Notes: generated by a model from the letters alone, not told the origin. Counted from the stretch's first letter, positions 16,090 to 24,564 are shown. The stretch: DNA of 38,175 bases from Desulfovibrionaceae bacterium (GCA_016932995.1 JAFGBU010000047.1:1-38175); one strand, 5' to 3'. Translations and numbers: made by a program.

Positions 16090-16599
16090 TCAGGGCCGGG
16101 TCCGCTCGACCTCCTGGCGGAGCTCCAGGACCGGGGCCTCGCCGGTCCCCTGCTGGAACAGGGGCACCCTGCGCTCGGTCAGGCCCGAGCGCCAGACAAC
16201 GTCGGTCGGGGTTATCTCTTCCAGTATCCAGTTGTATATCTCCTGGCCCGGCCTGAGCGTCGCGGAGCGGCCGTTGATCTCCAGCATGGCCATGGGGTTG
16301 GCCCCGCTGACCACGGCCATTATCTTCCAGTTGGCCGGGTCCCGGCCGGTGAAGGCCTCGACCCCGGACAGGGGCAGGGCGGACAGGGACGAGCCCAGCT
16401 TGAGGATGTTCTTCTCCAGGATGATCCTTTCCGGGGGCTCGCCGTCCACGGTCAGGGGCCGGGCGTTGAGCGCCTCGCCGCCGGCCTGCAGGTGGACCTC
16501 CTCGGGCCGGTCGAAGAACCCGGTGACCAGAAAGGCCGCGCCCAGGCCCAGGGCCAGGGGCCAGGCGGCCCGGGAGAGCATCGCGCGCACGCCGGTCAT
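16090..16599 (-). CDS. gspC: Type II secretion inner-membrane clamp protein, short GspC
   Basis: GspC links the inner-membrane assembly platform of the type II secretion system to the secretin GspD across the periplasm. The 169-aa protein has one N-terminal membrane segment (about residues 10-26) and an HR-type domain (about 75-145, VEAFTGRDPANWKIMAVVSG through IYNWILEEI). The C-terminal PDZ or coiled-coil domain of classical GspC is missing. ATG at 16599 has only a weak upstream AAGG. It is the last gene of the operon, separated from gspD by an aminotransferase gene, and converges on nadE with a 3-base gap and no terminator. Confidence 0.7.
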   Translation of the reverse strand: MTGVRAMLSRAAWPLALGLGAAFLVTGFFDRPEEVHLQAGGEALNARPLTVDGEPPERIILEKNILKLGSSLSALPLSGVEAFTGRDPANWKIMAVVSGANPMAMLEINGRSATLRPGQEIYNWILEEITPTDVVWRSGLTERRVPLFQQGTGEAPVLELRQEVERTRP

Positions 16600-16636
16600 G
16601 TCCCGGACCTTAAACCCGCGGCCCGGGTCTTGTCCA

Positions 16637-17797
16637 TCACGCGGCCAGAATGGCCGAGGCCGCCCTCTCCTGGTCCTCCGGGTCGAGGTAGGGGTGCATG
16701 GGCAGGCTGAAGACCCGGGCGCTGAACTCCTCGCAGACCGGCAGCTCGCCCCGGACGTAGCCCAGGCCGGCAAAGGCCGCCTGGAGGTGCAGGGGCCGGG
16801 GGTAGTACAGGGCCGTGGGCACGCCCCGGGCCGCAAGGGCCTCGATCAGCCGGGCCCGGTGGGCCTCGCTCTCGGCCAGGAGCGTATACTGGGCCCAGGC
16901 CGAGACGCTGCCCTCCGGGACCCTGGGCAGGACCAGGCTCTCGGCCCCGGACAAGAGCTCGTTGTAGCGTCGGGCAACCTGTTGCCTGAGCTCGAGCTCC
17001 TGGTCGAAGACCTCCATCTTGGCCAGGACCACCGCGGCCTGGATGGTGTCCAGGCGCGCGTTCAGGCCCAGGCGCACGTTCTCGTACTTGTCCCGGCCCT
17101 GGCCGTGGACCCGGATGGAGCGCAGCAGGGCGTCCAGGTCGGAATCATTGCTGAAGCACATGCCGCCGTCGCCGTAGCAGCCCAGGGGCTTGGCCGGAAA
17201 GAACGAGGTGCAGGCCACCCGGCCGAAGGAGCAGGCCCTGCGGCCCATGTACTCGGCGCCGAAGGACTGGGCCCCGTCCTCGATCAGGGCCAGGCCGTGG
17301 GCCTGGCACGCGGCCTCGATGGCCAGATAGTCCGCGGGCAGGCCGAAGAGGTCCACGGCGACGACCGCCTTGGGCGCAAGGCCGCCGACCCTGGGCAGGG
17401 GATGCAGCCCGCGGTCGTTGTCCTTGACCGCCCTTATGGCCCGGCCGAGGGCCGCGGGGTCCAGGTTGAAGGTCGCCCGGTCTATGTCCACGAACACCGG
17501 GGTCGCCCCGAGCAGGGCCGGGGCCTCGGCCGTGGCCATGAAGGTGAAGGAGGTGGTGAACACCGCGTCGCCGGGCCCCACGTTAAGGGCCATGAGGGCC
17601 ATGAGCAGGGCGTCGGTCCCCGAGCCGCAGCCCACGGCCAGGCGCGCGCCCGCGTAGGCGGCCAGGCGCGCCTCCAGGGCCTCGACCTCCGGGCCCATTA
17701 TGTATCTGCCGTGTTCGAGGACCGCCTCGATGTTCCTGTGGACCGTGTCCTGTATCCGACGGTACTGGGCCTTCAAGTCAATGAAGGGGATAGGCAT
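16637..17797 (-). CDS. DegT/DnrJ/EryC1 sugar-nucleotide aminotransferase (WbpE-like)
   Basis: A 386-aa PLP-dependent aminotransferase that should transfer an amino group from glutamate to a keto-sugar nucleotide. Family landmarks: FIDLKAQYRRI at the start, VGCGSGTDALLMAL, VAVDLFGLPADY, LIEDGAQSFGAEY, and the PLP lysine in SFFPAKPLGCYGDGG. The FPAKPLGCYGDGG form is typical of WbpE-like enzymes that act on UDP-3-keto-GlcNAcA. Its position between gspD and gspC is odd, because it has no evident role in secretion. It may supply an amino sugar to a surface glycan, or be a late insertion in the operon. The surrounding intergenic gaps are short (37 and 26 bases). Confidence 0.85.
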   Translation of the reverse strand: MPIPFIDLKAQYRRIQDTVHRNIEAVLEHGRYIMGPEVEALEARLAAYAGARLAVGCGSGTDALLMALMALNVGPGDAVFTTSFTFMATAEAPALLGATPVFVDIDRATFNLDPAALGRAIRAVKDNDRGLHPLPRVGGLAPKAVVAVDLFGLPADYLAIEAACQAHGLALIEDGAQSFGAEYMGRRACSFGRVACTSFFPAKPLGCYGDGGMCFSNDSDLDALLRSIRVHGQGRDKYENVRLGLNARLDTIQAAVVLAKMEVFDQELELRQQVARRYNELLSGAESLVLPRVPEGSVSAWAQYTLLAESEAHRARLIEALAARGVPTALYYPRPLHLQAAFAGLGYVRGELPVCEEFSARVFSLPMHPYLDPEDQERAASAILAA

Positions 17798-17823
17798 CTG
17801 CTGGCCGCGCTCCTGGAGGGACC

Positions 17824-19815
17824 CTAGTTTTCCGCTTCCCGGGTCCCGGTTTTGGGCTGGGCTTGCCCGAACTCGCTCTGGTACAACTCCTCCCGCCGCC
17901 TCCGGTCCTGCTCAAAGGCCTCCATCTTCTCGCGGCTGATTATCTCGGCGTGCTCCTTGGTCCTGACTATGCGCGCCGAGAGGAAGATCATCAGCGTGCG
18001 CTTGGCCCCGGAGGCCTGGTCCGCCTTCTTGGACCCGAACCAGCCGGGTTTCTCGGCCTTTTGCCCGGCCTGGGTGGAGTCCACCATGCCGCTGATGATC
18101 ATGGTCGAGCCGTCCACGAGCACTACCTCGGTGCGGGTGTCCCTGTCCAGGGTCACGGGCTGGTCGAAGCGGGCGTCGTTGGCCACGGTCTTGTACTCCT
18201 GCTCTATCTCCATGCGCACCAGGTTGTTGTCCGGGTTTATGTGCGGGGTGACCTTGAGCTTCACGCCCACGGGCCGGTAGTCGAAGGTGTTGACCACGGC
18301 CCCGCCGTCGGCCCCGGACTTCTCGCTGGTCTTGAAGGCCCGGCGCTGGCCCACGAATATCTCGGCCTCGGAGTTGTCCAGGGTCATGATCTGGGGCGCG
18401 GACAGGACGTTGAACTCGCCCACGCCCTTGGCCCAGTCGGCCAGGGCGCTGATGCTCCGGAAGGTCTTGTCCCCGTATCTTATGGCGTTGCCGGTCAGGA
18501 TGGGCTCGGAAAAGCCCGAGGCGGACTGGGCCGTGAGGTAGTCCACGTTGCCCACCAGGCTGCCCCCGCCCTGGCCGAATATCCACTTGACCCCGAAGGA
18601 ACGCGAGTTGGACAGCGAGGTCTCCATGATCAGGGCCTCCACAAAGACCTGGTCCAGCGGGGCGTCGATCTTGGCCACGACCTCGTCCACCCTGGCCAGC
18701 TGCGCCGGGTCGGCCATGACGATGATCGAGTTGGTGTCCGGGTCGGCCGAGACCCGGTACCAGGTCTCCGAGGGCCTGGACCTGACCCCCTCGGGGACCT
18801 GGCCGGAGACAAGGGCCGAAAGGACCTCGGCCGCGGACGCGGCCTTGGCGTTCTTGAGCCGGTAGACCTTGATGTTGGACTGCGAGCGCCGCGGGTTGTC
18901 CAGCTGGAGCAGGAGGTTCCTGGCCCCGTCCACCTGGGCCCGGGTCCCGGCGACAATGACGCTGTTGGTCCAGTCCACGGCCAAGACCGCCGGGGCCCGG
19001 CCTATGGTCCCCTGGCGGGTCAGGTCCTGGTAGAAGCGGTCCACCTTGGCCGCGGCCTCGAGGGCGTCGGCGCTCTGCAGGCCGACCACCTCGGTCTTGT
19101 AGGCCGGGCCGGCCGCGGGCAGCGCGCCGATCAGCCGGATCATCTCCCTGACCCTGGAGCGGGTGTCCTTGATGAGCAGGGCGTTGGACCTGGGCACGGC
19201 GCTGAGCACGCCGAACTCGGACTTGAACGGGGCCATGAGCCTGGCCGCCTCGGCGGCCGAGACCCGGCCGGGCCTGAGGACCGTGGTCACCAGCTCCTCG
19301 TCCGGGCCCTTGCCCGGCTTGCTGCTCAGCCCGGCCTGCACGGCCCTGGCCTGCTCGGCCTGCAGGACGTAGATCACCCCGGCCTTGAGCACCGCGTACA
19401 GGCCCGCGCTCTGCAGGACCTGGTGGAATATGGCCATGAGCTCGGGCTCGTTGGCCGCCTGGCCGGATATGAGCGTGACCTTGGTGTCGGGCACGGACTC
19501 CTCGCGGAAGACCACGCTCTTGCCCGTGAACTGGCCCACGAAGCGGATGAAGTCCTTGAGCGGCAGGTTCTCCAGGTTGGCCTGGACCGGCCCGTCCTTG
19601 GCCTTGCGGGCCGCGGCCGGAACCGGCTTGACCGGCTCAGGGGCCGGCAGGGCCTTAAGGGCCTTGAGGGCCTCGGGCCTGTCCACCTCCTGCCTGACCC
19701 GCTCCTGGACGGCCGGGGTCGGCTCCAGGGCCCAGAGCGGGCCCGGGGCCAGGACCAGGACGGCCAGCGCGAGCAGGCCGAGGGCCGGGATCGTCCTGTT
19801 TGAGGCAAGGTTCAT
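17824..19815 (-). CDS. gspD: Type II secretion system secretin
   Basis: The secretin forms the outer-membrane pore of the type II secretion system. The 663-aa protein has a signal peptide ending near PLWA (residue 29). An N0 domain follows at roughly 75-150 (LENLPLKDFIRFVGQFTGKS), then repeated N1-N3 domains (RPGRVSAAEAARLM, VVGLQSADALEAAAKV, YRLKNAKAASAAEVLSAL). The secretin core has VFVEALIMETSLSNS, NVLSAPQIMTLDN, VGVKLKVTPHI and the late VVLVDGSTMIISGM. A charged C-terminal tail may bind a pilotin. The ATG has GGAGCG upstream. The gene lies within the gsp operon. Confidence 0.92.
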   Translation of the reverse strand: MNLASNRTIPALGLLALAVLVLAPGPLWALEPTPAVQERVRQEVDRPEALKALKALPAPEPVKPVPAAARKAKDGPVQANLENLPLKDFIRFVGQFTGKSVVFREESVPDTKVTLISGQAANEPELMAIFHQVLQSAGLYAVLKAGVIYVLQAEQARAVQAGLSSKPGKGPDEELVTTVLRPGRVSAAEAARLMAPFKSEFGVLSAVPRSNALLIKDTRSRVREMIRLIGALPAAGPAYKTEVVGLQSADALEAAAKVDRFYQDLTRQGTIGRAPAVLAVDWTNSVIVAGTRAQVDGARNLLLQLDNPRRSQSNIKVYRLKNAKAASAAEVLSALVSGQVPEGVRSRPSETWYRVSADPDTNSIIVMADPAQLARVDEVVAKIDAPLDQVFVEALIMETSLSNSRSFGVKWIFGQGGGSLVGNVDYLTAQSASGFSEPILTGNAIRYGDKTFRSISALADWAKGVGEFNVLSAPQIMTLDNSEAEIFVGQRRAFKTSEKSGADGGAVVNTFDYRPVGVKLKVTPHINPDNNLVRMEIEQEYKTVANDARFDQPVTLDRDTRTEVVLVDGSTMIISGMVDSTQAGQKAEKPGWFGSKKADQASGAKRTLMIFLSARIVRTKEHAEIISREKMEAFEQDRRRREELYQSEFGQAQPKTGTREAEN

Positions 19816-19859
19816 TGCTCATCGCTCCTGATGCGCGAAAAAACCGGCCGGCCCGGTCT

Positions 19860-20834
19860 TCAGTCCCTGCCGAGCTGCCTGGGCCCCAGCCCGGTCCTGA
19901 CCATGACCCCCACGGCCCACAGGGTGGTGGGCAGGTACTGGACCATGTGCAGGACCAGGGCCGCGGCCAGGGCCTCGGTCTTGGCCACCCCGAACCAGCC
20001 CAGGGAGGCGACCACGGCCGCCTCGTAGACCCCCAGCCCGCCGGGCGAGGAGGGCAGGGCCAGGCCCAGGGTGCCTGCTATGAAAATCGTCAACAACTCC
20101 GGCAAACTTAACCCCAGGCCCGCGACCCACCACAAAACCAGGACGGTCATGGCCGCATAGACCAGCCAGACCAGGACCGTCTGCAGGACCAGGGCCAGGC
20201 CCAGGCGCAGGCCCAGGCGCTCGCCCAGGACCATGAGCACCTCGGAGGCCAAGAGCCTCAGCCGCTCGCCCGGCAGGCGGTGGACCAGCCAGGCGACCGC
20301 TCCGGGCCGGACCCGGTTCAGGACCACGAAGAGCCACAGCCCGAGGACAACGGCCAGCAGGGGATACACGGCCAGGCCCAGGTCCATGAGCAGGGCCGCG
20401 CAAAGGGCCATGAACAGCAGGGCGTTCAGGTCCAGGAAGCGCTCCCAGAAGACCGCGACCATGCCCCGGGCCAGGGTCATGCCCGCGGCCCGGCGCAGGT
20501 AGACGGCCTTGGCCACCTCGCCCATCCTGGCGGGCAGGATGTTGTTCACGCCCAGGCCCAGGACAACGGCCGAGAGGCTGGCCCCGAACCCGGCCTCGCC
20601 CCGGCACAGGCCCATGAGCCTCAGGCCCGGCGGGGCCAGGATCAGCAGCACGCAGCCCAGGGCCGCGGCTATCCTGAGCGGGCTGTAGCGGCCAAAGGCC
20701 GAGATCAGTCTCGCGGGGTCAACGTCCCAAAAGGCGTAGACCAGGCAGGCCCCGGCCAGGCCGAGCTTGAGCAGGAGGGCCAAAAAACCTTTGAAGCCCC
20801 GGCCGCTCCCCTGCCCGGCCGCGTCGCGCTCCAT
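19860..20834 (-). CDS. Lysylphosphatidylglycerol synthase TM-region/flippase-like membrane protein
   Basis: A 324-aa polytopic membrane protein of the LPG_synthase_TM (UPF0104/AglD-type) family, related to the flippase half of MprF. About eight hydrophobic segments are visible. Two conserved stretches stand out: GLGVNNILPARMGEVAKAVY in the first half and ALPSSPGGLGVYEAAVV near the end. No lysyl-transferase domain is attached. Members are linked to lipid flipping or polyprenyl-glycan metabolism, but the substrate here is unknown. It directly abuts gspN (20,834/20,835) and sits inside the secretion operon, 44 bases before gspD. Confidence 0.82.
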   Translation of the reverse strand: MERDAAGQGSGRGFKGFLALLLKLGLAGACLVYAFWDVDPARLISAFGRYSPLRIAAALGCVLLILAPPGLRLMGLCRGEAGFGASLSAVVLGLGVNNILPARMGEVAKAVYLRRAAGMTLARGMVAVFWERFLDLNALLFMALCAALLMDLGLAVYPLLAVVLGLWLFVVLNRVRPGAVAWLVHRLPGERLRLLASEVLMVLGERLGLRLGLALVLQTVLVWLVYAAMTVLVLWWVAGLGLSLPELLTIFIAGTLGLALPSSPGGLGVYEAAVVASLGWFGVAKTEALAAALVLHMVQYLPTTLWAVGVMVRTGLGPRQLGRD

Positions 20835-21590
20835 CTACCAGCCGCTCCCGAGAAAGGCCTCGAGCCTGCCGGACTGGCTGAACGGGGTCCGGACCCCGGC
20901 CACGGTCATGTCCCCGGAGATCAGGTACGAGGAGCGGCAGAAGAGCTCGCGGTCCACGTCCAGGCGGCCCTGGGCCATGATCTCCACCGGCTCCCTGAGG
21001 CTCAGGGTCTTGACCGCCAGGCGGTCGCCCTCGAACTGGACCAGGAGCTCGAAGCCCTTGCAGACCAGGGACCTGGCCAGGGTCATCTCTCCGGCGCGCA
21101 GCTCCAGCCAGCCCCTGTCCGGGAACTCCCCCCATTCCGGGAGCTCGGCCTTGCCCTTGATCTTCAGGTTTCCGGCCATGTCCCCGCACCCGGTGACCGA
21201 GGCCAGGTTGAGCTCGCCCTTGAGCTCCACGGCCTTGTCCCCGAAGGCCAGGACGTGCAGGTCCGGCCCGGTGTCGATGCGGATGTCGGCCAGGGGCGAG
21301 AGCCCCAGCCGGACCTCGGCCGAACGGATGTTCAGGGGCATCCGGTTGCGGCCTAAAGCGATGGACAGGTTGAGCAGCCTGAAGCTCAGGGGCCCGGCCC
21401 GGTCGATGGACTCCCAGTCCAGGGCAAGGGAGGGCATGCTCTGGTCCGCCCGGCGCAGGTAGTCGCCCCAGACCTTGGCCCAGGGCGTGAACAGGAGCAG
21501 GCCGACCAAAAAACCGAGCACGGCCAGGGCCGGCCAGGCAAGGGCGCGCAATGTTCCGCCCGGCTTGGATGTCTGCCTGTGGTCAGCCAC
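20835..21590 (-). CDS. gspN: Type II secretion system protein GspN
   Basis: A 251-aa protein with one N-terminal membrane segment (about residues 15-33) and a large periplasmic beta-rich domain, as in the deltaproteobacterial GspN family. Recognisable pattern: PSLALDWESIDRAGPLSFRL, IRSAEVRLGLSPLA, and a long run of alternating hydrophobic strands. GspN is an accessory component of uncertain role that usually travels with gspC-gspM. The start is GTG at 21590 behind CGGAGGACC. It is followed without a gap by the flippase-like gene. Confidence 0.75.
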   Translation of the reverse strand: MADHRQTSKPGGTLRALAWPALAVLGFLVGLLLFTPWAKVWGDYLRRADQSMPSLALDWESIDRAGPLSFRLLNLSIALGRNRMPLNIRSAEVRLGLSPLADIRIDTGPDLHVLAFGDKAVELKGELNLASVTGCGDMAGNLKIKGKAELPEWGEFPDRGWLELRAGEMTLARSLVCKGFELLVQFEGDRLAVKTLSLREPVEIMAQGRLDVDRELFCRSSYLISGDMTVAGVRTPFSQSGRLEAFLGSGW

Positions 21591-21603
21591 GGGTCCTCCG
21601 GCC

Positions 21604-22095
21604 TCAGTGGGCCAGAATCATGTTCACGTCGGCCAGGCTGGGGTCCTCGAAGCGGCGCTCCAGGGCAAAGGATATCGTCCTGAGCCCGCCCCGGTCCCTC
21701 AGGTCCTGGAGCAGGTCCGAAAGCTGGGCCAGGTCCAGGGCCTCCAGGGAGGCCTGCACGGCCGGGGCGCCCTCGCCGATGCCGACCTCGCGCACCTGGC
21801 CCAGCCTGGGGTCCAGGCCCAGGTCGTGGACCACGAAGTCAAAGGTCTCCCTGGGGTCCAGGTCGACCACCGGGGCCTCCTTGGCCCTAAGGGCCAGGAC
21901 CTCGGAGACCATGGGCGCCACCCGGGAGTAGGTCTCCTTGAGCTCGATGATGGACTCCCGGCTGTCGGCCGTGCCCAGAACCAGGCCCGCCCAGGCCACG
22001 AGCAGCAGACCGGCCCAGCAGGACAGGGCCAGCCTGAAGAACCTGGCCTGGCGCGGCCCCGGCCACTTGGTCCAAAAAAACGCCCTCCCGCTCAT
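21604..22095 (-). CDS. gspM: Type II secretion system protein GspM
   Basis: A 163-aa bitopic protein: about 24 cytoplasmic residues, a membrane helix (about 25-42, ALSCWAGLLLVAWAGLVLG), and a periplasmic ferredoxin-like domain ending SLADVNMILAH. This matches GspM of the assembly platform, which dimerises with GspL. Its ATG overlaps the gspL stop as ATGA, consistent with a GspL-GspM pair being made together. The sequence is divergent, so the call leans on architecture and on the neighbours gspL, gspN and gspD. Confidence 0.7.
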   Translation of the reverse strand: MSGRAFFWTKWPGPRQARFFRLALSCWAGLLLVAWAGLVLGTADSRESIIELKETYSRVAPMVSEVLALRAKEAPVVDLDPRETFDFVVHDLGLDPRLGQVREVGIGEGAPAVQASLEALDLAQLSDLLQDLRDRGGLRTISFALERRFEDPSLADVNMILAH

Positions 22096-22730
22096 TTGGC
22101 CTCCACCCTGAGGATGAAGTCCAGGGCCCCGGCCGCCTGCTCGTCCCGCTCAAGGACAAAGGCGAACCCCGGGTCCGGCTCGAGGTCCTTCAGATAGCGT
22201 TCGAGCTCCGGCTTCGAGCCTATCTGGCCCCGGATCGCGCCGTACTCGCCGCTGAGGTTCAGGCCCTCCAGGCGCAGGCTTTCCGGGGCGTATCTGCTCA
22301 TGGACTGGAGCAGGCCCAGCACGTCTATGCCCCTGACCGAGCCGGCCAGGAGCTTGCCCCTCTCGAACTGGAGCCGGCCAAAGGGCGACTCCCCGCTGTC
22401 GGACCCGAGCGCCGTCTCGTACAGCCCGGCTATGGCCGCGTCCAGGCGCACGACCTGCCGGCGGTGGTTGTTCAGGCGCAGGACCTGGCCGGCGCAGAAC
22501 AGCAGGCCGACAAGACCCAGGATCACGAACCGGCGCACGAAGCGACGCGAGGCGGCCTCGATATCGACGGCCCGGGCCTCAGCGGCCCGGGCCTTTTCGT
22601 CGTCCTTGGGCGAAAGGGGCTTGAGCCCTTTCCCGGGCCCGGCCGAGGGGGGCGCGGGCCTCTTGGCCCGGCCGGGTCCGGCCTGGGGTCCGCTCTCGGA
22701 CCGGACCTTGGTTTTCGGTCTCTTTTCCAT
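22092..22730 (-). CDS. GspL/PilN-like secretion protein lacking the cytoplasmic actin-like domain
   Basis: A 212-aa bitopic protein with about 65 low-complexity, Lys/Pro/Ala/Arg-rich cytoplasmic residues and a membrane helix (about 68-86, RFVILGLVGLLFCAGQVLR). The periplasmic part begins with HRRQVVRLDAAIAGLYETALG, which resembles the start of the GspL periplasmic region. Classical GspL is about 400 aa and has an actin-like cytoplasmic domain that grips the ATPase GspE. That domain is absent here and no PilM-like gene lies nearby, so the ATPase contact must be made by another protein or by the basic tail. It overlaps gspM by 4 bases. Confidence 0.65.
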   Translation of the reverse strand: MEKRPKTKVRSESGPQAGPGRAKRPAPPSAGPGKGLKPLSPKDDEKARAAEARAVDIEAASRRFVRRFVILGLVGLLFCAGQVLRLNNHRRQVVRLDAAIAGLYETALGSDSGESPFGRLQFERGKLLAGSVRGIDVLGLLQSMSRYAPESLRLEGLNLSGEYGAIRGQIGSKPELERYLKDLEPDPGFAFVLERDEQAAGALDFILRVEAK

Positions 22731-22742
22731 TGCCGGGCCAGA

Positions 22743-24071
22743 CTAGGGCATATCCGCGGGCAGGTCCAGGGGGGTCCAGCCGATCTGCCCGCAGTCCAGG
22801 ATCGTGGCCCGCTCGGGCAGGTGCCCGGGCAGGGGGTCGTACCAGTCCGGCCGCTCGGCCTTGACCCACCACAGGTAATAGGCCCCGCCCGGGACCCTGC
22901 GGCACAACAGCCTGTCGTGCTCGCGCTGGTACACGGCGTCGGCCAGGGCGTAGCCCCGGCCGTTGATCTTAAAGCGGCCGTCCTGGTCCAGGTCCAGGGC
23001 CTGCCAGGCGCAGTCCCCGGGGCAGGGCCCGGGCCGGCCCTGCCCGGCGTCGAAGCAGCGGCTGCGGCCGTCCAGGTCGCGGACCAGGATCGCGCCGCGC
23101 TGCGCACAGTACTCGGCCCCAAGCCTGACCGGGCCCAGGTGGGCCTTCCTGACCGGCAGATCCTTGAAGGTCTTGTAGTACAGGACCCGGTCGCGGACAA
23201 AAAACCGCCGCAGCTCGTTCGGTTCGGGGGCCGGGCCGCCCCGGACCAGGTCCCAGAACAGCTCTTCGCCCGAGGGCCGCTCAAGGCCGATGAGCCCGGC
23301 GCTGAAGCGCGCCCGGACAAAGGGGCCGCCCGGTATGCGGAAGCGGTCCACGCGCGAGCCCTGTCTCAGGTTCCAGGCGGTCGTGGTCCCGGCCTGGTCC
23401 ACGGCCAGGAGCAGGCCCTGGCCGGGCGAAAAGCCCAGGCCCACCGGGGCCAGGTCCAGGACCTCCAGCCTGGCCAGGGGGCCCTGGGCCGGTCCGGCCC
23501 AGATCGAGTTGTCCTCCCCGGCCACGGCCAGGGCCTCGGCCTTGCCCGAGACAGCGGCCAGCACGGGCTCTGAGCCCAGGTCCAGGTCCCGGACCCTGGC
23601 GCAGCGCCCAAGGTCAAAGACCCGGACCAGGCGGTCGGCCTCGGAGCAGGCGGCCAAAAAGCGCGACTGCGGGGAAAAGGCCAGGACCCGGACCGGGCCG
23701 GCCAGGGGCAGGGAAAGGCCCGGGCAGGGCCAGGCGCTCCAGACCAGGACGTTTCCGTTCTCCAGGCCCGCGGCCAGGCCGTCTCCCTGGGCGGAAAACG
23801 CGGTCACCCCCTCGGCCAGGTGCAGCACGGCCGGCTCCCTGGCTATCTCCAGGGCGTAACGGCCGAAGAGCGCGTCCGGCGGGGGCGCGTACAACTTTTT
23901 GAGCGCCGGGTACTGCTCCTTGAGGAGCCCGGCCAACAGCCCGGCCAGGTCCCGCCCCCCGGCCGGGACCTTTACCTCGGCCGGGGCCTTGGCCGCGGTC
24001 GGCCCGCAGGCGGGCGCGAGCCCGAGAAGCAGCGCAAGGCCGTATGCCAAAAGCCGCCGGGGCGAAAACAT
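22743..24071 (-). CDS. Secreted beta-propeller-like (WD40-type) protein heading the secretion operon
   Basis: A 442-aa exported protein. The N-terminal signal (LLAYGLALLLGLAPA) ends at C20; the residues before it (APAC) are a poor lipobox, so it may be a lipoprotein or simply cleaved. The middle (residues ~95-270) has WD40-like repeats: VTAFSAQGDGLAAGLENGNVLVWS, VRVLAFSPQSRFLAACSEADRLVRVFD, GLLLAVDQAGTTTAWNL. The C-terminal ~110 residues are cysteine- and tryptophan-rich and unrecognised. I chose ATG at 24071 because it places the signal peptide at the start; an upstream ATG at 24137 also exists. No Shine-Dalgarno site is seen. It could be an assembly factor or a substrate of the secretion system. 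Confidence 0.6.
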   Translation of the reverse strand: MFSPRRLLAYGLALLLGLAPACGPTAAKAPAEVKVPAGGRDLAGLLAGLLKEQYPALKKLYAPPPDALFGRYALEIAREPAVLHLAEGVTAFSAQGDGLAAGLENGNVLVWSAWPCPGLSLPLAGPVRVLAFSPQSRFLAACSEADRLVRVFDLGRCARVRDLDLGSEPVLAAVSGKAEALAVAGEDNSIWAGPAQGPLARLEVLDLAPVGLGFSPGQGLLLAVDQAGTTTAWNLRQGSRVDRFRIPGGPFVRARFSAGLIGLERPSGEELFWDLVRGGPAPEPNELRRFFVRDRVLYYKTFKDLPVRKAHLGPVRLGAEYCAQRGAILVRDLDGRSRCFDAGQGRPGPCPGDCAWQALDLDQDGRFKINGRGYALADAVYQREHDRLLCRRVPGGAYYLWWVKAERPDWYDPLPGHLPERATILDCGQIGWTPLDLPADMP

Positions 24072-24100
24072 GGGCGCAATGTAATAAAAAGGACCTGCCG
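24072..24100 (-). promoter_or_regulatory. Possible promoter of the secretion operon
   Basis: On the minus strand TTGCCC and TACATT are separated by 17 bases, and TACATT lies only 6 bases before the ATG at 24071. If this promoter is used, transcription would begin at or next to the start codon and the first gene would have a leaderless mRNA. The match is moderate and untested. Confidence 0.3.
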
Positions 24101-24308
24101 GGGCAAGGCTTCGGGCCCCGGGCCCGGCGGGCGACATTGTTCACCGCTTCGGCTTCTTTTTCCATTGCCTCCATTGCCCCGGTCTGTTAAAGCGTTTTCG
24201 GGAAACGCCCACAAACGTATCGAGGCAAGGTTCCGGCCCTAGGCCAGCCGGTATTTCGCCTTGTATTTCAATGCCTTGTGGCCGCCAAATAATTTTAGGA
24301 GGAAAACC

Positions 24309-24497
24309 ATGGCTTGGAAAATCACCATCGACGAAGACAAATGCATTGGTTGCGGCGAGTGCGCGGACATCTGCCCGTCCGAGGTTTACGAGATCGTCAA
24401 TGAAAAGGCCAAACCCGTAAACGCGGACGAGTGCGTGGGCTGCGAGTCCTGCGTCGAGACCTGCGAGCAGGGCGCCATAACCGTCGAAGAGGTCTAG
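24309..24497 (+). CDS. Small 2[4Fe-4S] ferredoxin
   Basis: A 62-aa electron carrier with two bacterial-type clusters: C12-x2-C15-x2-C18-x3-C22 (CIGCGECADICP) and C42-x2-C45-x2-C48-x3-C52 (CVGCESCVETCE). It shuttles low-potential electrons in the cytoplasm of anaerobes. ATG at 24309 is chosen over an upstream in-frame ATG at 24261 because AGGAGG sits 6 bases before it and ferredoxins begin this way. It is a single-gene unit with its own terminator downstream. The divergent gap to the left (24,072-24,308) is AT-richer and should hold its promoter, but I could not fix the elements. Confidence 0.95.
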   Translation: MAWKITIDEDKCIGCGECADICPSEVYEIVNEKAKPVNADECVGCESCVETCEQGAITVEEV

Positions 24498-24564
24498 CTC
24501 CTCTTTTTTGCGGCGCGCCGCCTGATCGGCCGCGCCGCAAGAGCTTGTCGGCCCATAAACGCGG

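Noticed and set aside
24192-24208. Inverted repeat GCGTTT/AAACGC upstream of the ferredoxin gene
   Set aside because: Only 6 bp and without a T tract or known operator match; left out as a feature.
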